From Bifidobacterium sp. UBA6881 (GTDB taxonomy: Bacteria; Actinomycetota; Actinomycetes; Actinomycetales; Bifidobacteriaceae): a DNA stretch of 7,712 bases. The notes beneath the pieces are model-generated. The model did not search any database. It was not told the origin of the DNA and saw only the letters and a list, made by a program, of their open reading frames with translations. Below are positions 6,036 to 7,712 of the stretch, piece by piece. The stretch lies in assembly GCA_002451435.1 (NCBI GenBank), contig DKCF01000097.1, positions 579-8,290 on the forward strand. Direction: 5' to 3'. Position numbers and translations under genes: made by a program. Each line of letters starts with the position of its first letter. Within the stretch, counting starts at the first letter, position 1.

Positions 6036-7682
6036 ATGCTGCATAATCCGATCTTCAAAGGCTTCAATCCCGATCCGGCCATCTGTCGAAAAGGCGGCGA
6101 TTACTACGTGGCCGTCTCCACCTTCGAGTGGTTTCCGGGCATTCCGATCTACCATTCCAAGGATATGAAGCACTGGGAGCTGCTCACCCACGTGCTCACC
6201 GACGACACCGATCCGAACCTCACCAAGCTGCCAAGCGCGAAGGGCATCTGGGCGCCGTGCCTTACGTACAGCGAATCCGAGGACATGTTCTACGTGATCT
6301 ACGGCGTGATGAACTCCATGAACGCCCGTTACTTCGACGTGAACAACTATCTCATCAAGTCGAAGAGCATTGAAGGACCATGGAGCGAACCGGTCTACCT
6401 CACCTCCTCCGGCTTCGATGCGTCCATCCTGCATGACGACGACGGCAAAAAGTACATCGTCAGCCTCGAATGGGAGACGCGTGAAGGCTATGAGAAACCG
6501 GGCGTGATCTGCTGTGTGGAATACGATCCGCAGGCTAAGCACGTGGTCGGATATCCGAAGCGCATCTGGCGCGGAGCCACTGACCGTGGCTGTATCGAAG
6601 CTCCGCACCTGACCAAGCGCGACGGTTGGTACTATCTCATGTGCGCCGAAGGCGGCACCGGCTACAACCATGCCGTGACCATGGGCCGCTCACGCAACGT
6701 GTGGGGGCCGTACGAGCCCGATCCCAACGGCCCGCTGGTCACCTCCCAGCCCAAGGAATCCAACGAGCGCGCCGATGCCGACCATCTCAAGCCTCGCTAC
6801 TTCAACCCGGATTCCGTGCTGCAGAAGTCCGGCCACGGCTCCTACGTGGATCTGCCGAACGGCGAAACCTACCTGGTGCATCTGACCAGCCGACCGTTCG
6901 TGCCGGAACTGCGCTGCACGCTCGGCCGCGAGACCGCCATCCAGAGGATGACGTGGACGGACGACGGCTGGCTGCGCATGGCGGACGGCTCCAACCTGGC
7001 CAAGATCGAGGTTGAGGAACCGGATCTGCCGGACGTGCCGATGCCGCGGATTCCGGGCCATGACGATTTCGATGACGGCGAGATCGGCAATTGGTACTAT
7101 TCGCCGCGGCAGATGCCGACGACGTTCGCCAATGTGACGGAACGTCCCGGCTGGCTGCGCGTGCGCGGCGAGGAATCGCTTGCCTCGCTCAACCGAACGA
7201 GCCTGGTCGCGCGCAAACTCACCAGCGTGTACGCCACCGTGACCACGAAGATGGAGTTCCGCCCGGAGGTCTACCAGCATTCCGCAGGTCTGACCATCTA
7301 CTACGACAATATGAACAACATCTTCCTGCGCAAATACTATTCCGAAACGCTCAGCGGTCCCGCGATCTCCATTATCCGCCTCGAAAACGGCGAGAAGACG
7401 GAAATGCTTGAGACCCGTGTGGCGGTGGAAGACAGGCCGATGTATTTTCGTCTCAACATCGAAGGCCGCCGTACGTGGTTTGCATGGAGCTATGACGGCG
7501 ATGTCTGGACCAAAATAGGTCCTGATTTCGATACCACCACCTTCTCTGACGAATACTGCAGGTACGGCGAGTTCACCGGCACGATGGTCGGTATTGTCGT
7601 CACTGATGCGGTGTTGCATGAGAAGACCGCCGATTTCGATTTCTTCGATTATGAGGCGGATGAGACGAAACCCGTCGATTGA
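6036..7682 (+). CDS. GH43 beta-xylosidase (SXA-like, two-domain)
   Basis: A 548-residue cytoplasmic inverting enzyme of the length expected for two-domain GH43 beta-xylosidases (Selenomonas SXA is about 538). An N-terminal five-bladed beta-propeller (about 1-325) is joined to a C-terminal concanavalin-like beta-sandwich (about 343-540), which in this group closes the active site. The catalytic triad is D13 in NPDPAI (base), D128 in GFDASI (pKa modulator) and E188 in IEAPH (acid), close to SXA D14, D127 and E186. H267 in GHGS is the conserved propeller-axis histidine. Family members remove beta-D-xylose from non-reducing ends, often with side alpha-L-arabinofuranosidase activity. The gene lies 29 bases after the GH5 gene and is probably translated from the same mRNA. 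No endo-xylanase is in the window, so the substrate may be a xylosylated glycoside rather than xylan; the flanks could change that view. Confidence 0.93.
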   Translation: MLHNPIFKGFNPDPAICRKGGDYYVAVSTFEWFPGIPIYHSKDMKHWELLTHVLTDDTDPNLTKLPSAKGIWAPCLTYSESEDMFYVIYGVMNSMNARYFDVNNYLIKSKSIEGPWSEPVYLTSSGFDASILHDDDGKKYIVSLEWETREGYEKPGVICCVEYDPQAKHVVGYPKRIWRGATDRGCIEAPHLTKRDGWYYLMCAEGGTGYNHAVTMGRSRNVWGPYEPDPNGPLVTSQPKESNERADADHLKPRYFNPDSVLQKSGHGSYVDLPNGETYLVHLTSRPFVPELRCTLGRETAIQRMTWTDDGWLRMADGSNLAKIEVEEPDLPDVPMPRIPGHDDFDDGEIGNWYYSPRQMPTTFANVTERPGWLRVRGEESLASLNRTSLVARKLTSVYATVTTKMEFRPEVYQHSAGLTIYYDNMNNIFLRKYYSETLSGPAISIIRLENGEKTEMLETRVAVEDRPMYFRLNIEGRRTWFAWSYDGDVWTKIGPDFDTTTFSDEYCRYGEFTGTMVGIVVTDAVLHEKTADFDFFDYEADETKPVD

Positions 7683-7712
7683 GTCGGCTCAGACCATCGT
7701 TTTGCCGGGAAG

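Noticed and set aside
7680..7712. Possible terminator after GH43
   Set aside because: TGAG/CTCA arms of four bases overlap the stop codon and the later GTTTTG is short; the window ends before anything stronger can be judged.
1..7712. CRISPR arrays, tRNA or rRNA genes, insertion sequences, phage genes or attachment sites
   Set aside because: No spaced direct repeats, transposase or integrase coding, cloverleaf-like segments or terminal inverted repeats were seen on either strand.

Overview
The window looks like a carbohydrate-utilisation locus from a high-GC Gram-positive gut actinobacterium, most probably a Bifidobacterium. This rests on strongly C/G-ending codons, purine-rich AAGGAG-type ribosome binding sites, and an all-cytoplasmic set of glycoside hydrolases beside a sugar permease. 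I cannot name the species from the sequence.

Layout: (1) 38-2161 (+), a glycoside hydrolase family 42 (GH42) enzyme whose active-site residues point to alpha-L-arabinopyranosidase rather than beta-galactosidase. (2) 2185-2811 (-), a TetR-family regulator, convergent with the GH42 gene and only 23 bases from it. (3) 2827-3189, an AT-rich divergent control region. It holds a candidate promoter, a perfect 9+9 bp palindrome at the expected transcription start, a second smaller palindrome on the tetR side, and a leader hairpin. (4) 3190-4515 (+), a 12-helix MFS sugar permease. (5) 4516-4797, a spacer with a 19-bp-stem hairpin and a short palindrome. (6) 4798-6006 (+), a GH5 enzyme of the exo-beta-glucanase/rutinosidase type. 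(7) 6036-7682 (+), a GH43 beta-xylosidase of the two-domain, SXA-like type. The last 30 bases hold no recognisable feature.

How they may work together: none of the three hydrolases has a signal peptide, so small glycosides would be imported intact, presumably by the MFS permease, and cleaved inside the cell. An alpha-L-arabinopyranosidase, a beta-xylosidase and an exo-beta-glucosidase or diglycosidase together match plant diglycosides of the vicianoside (L-Arap-alpha-1,6-Glc-aglycone) and primeveroside (Xyl-beta-1,6-Glc-aglycone) type, including arabinopyranosyl ginsenosides. The TetR protein would repress the permease operon, and perhaps its own gene, until a glycoside, its aglycone or a sugar product releases it. 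The assignments to hydrolase families are firm; the substrate model and the regulator-operator pairing are inference.

Three start codons were set by ribosome binding sites downstream of the longest possible start (permease, GH5, GH43). The tetR start was likewise moved to the second ATG.
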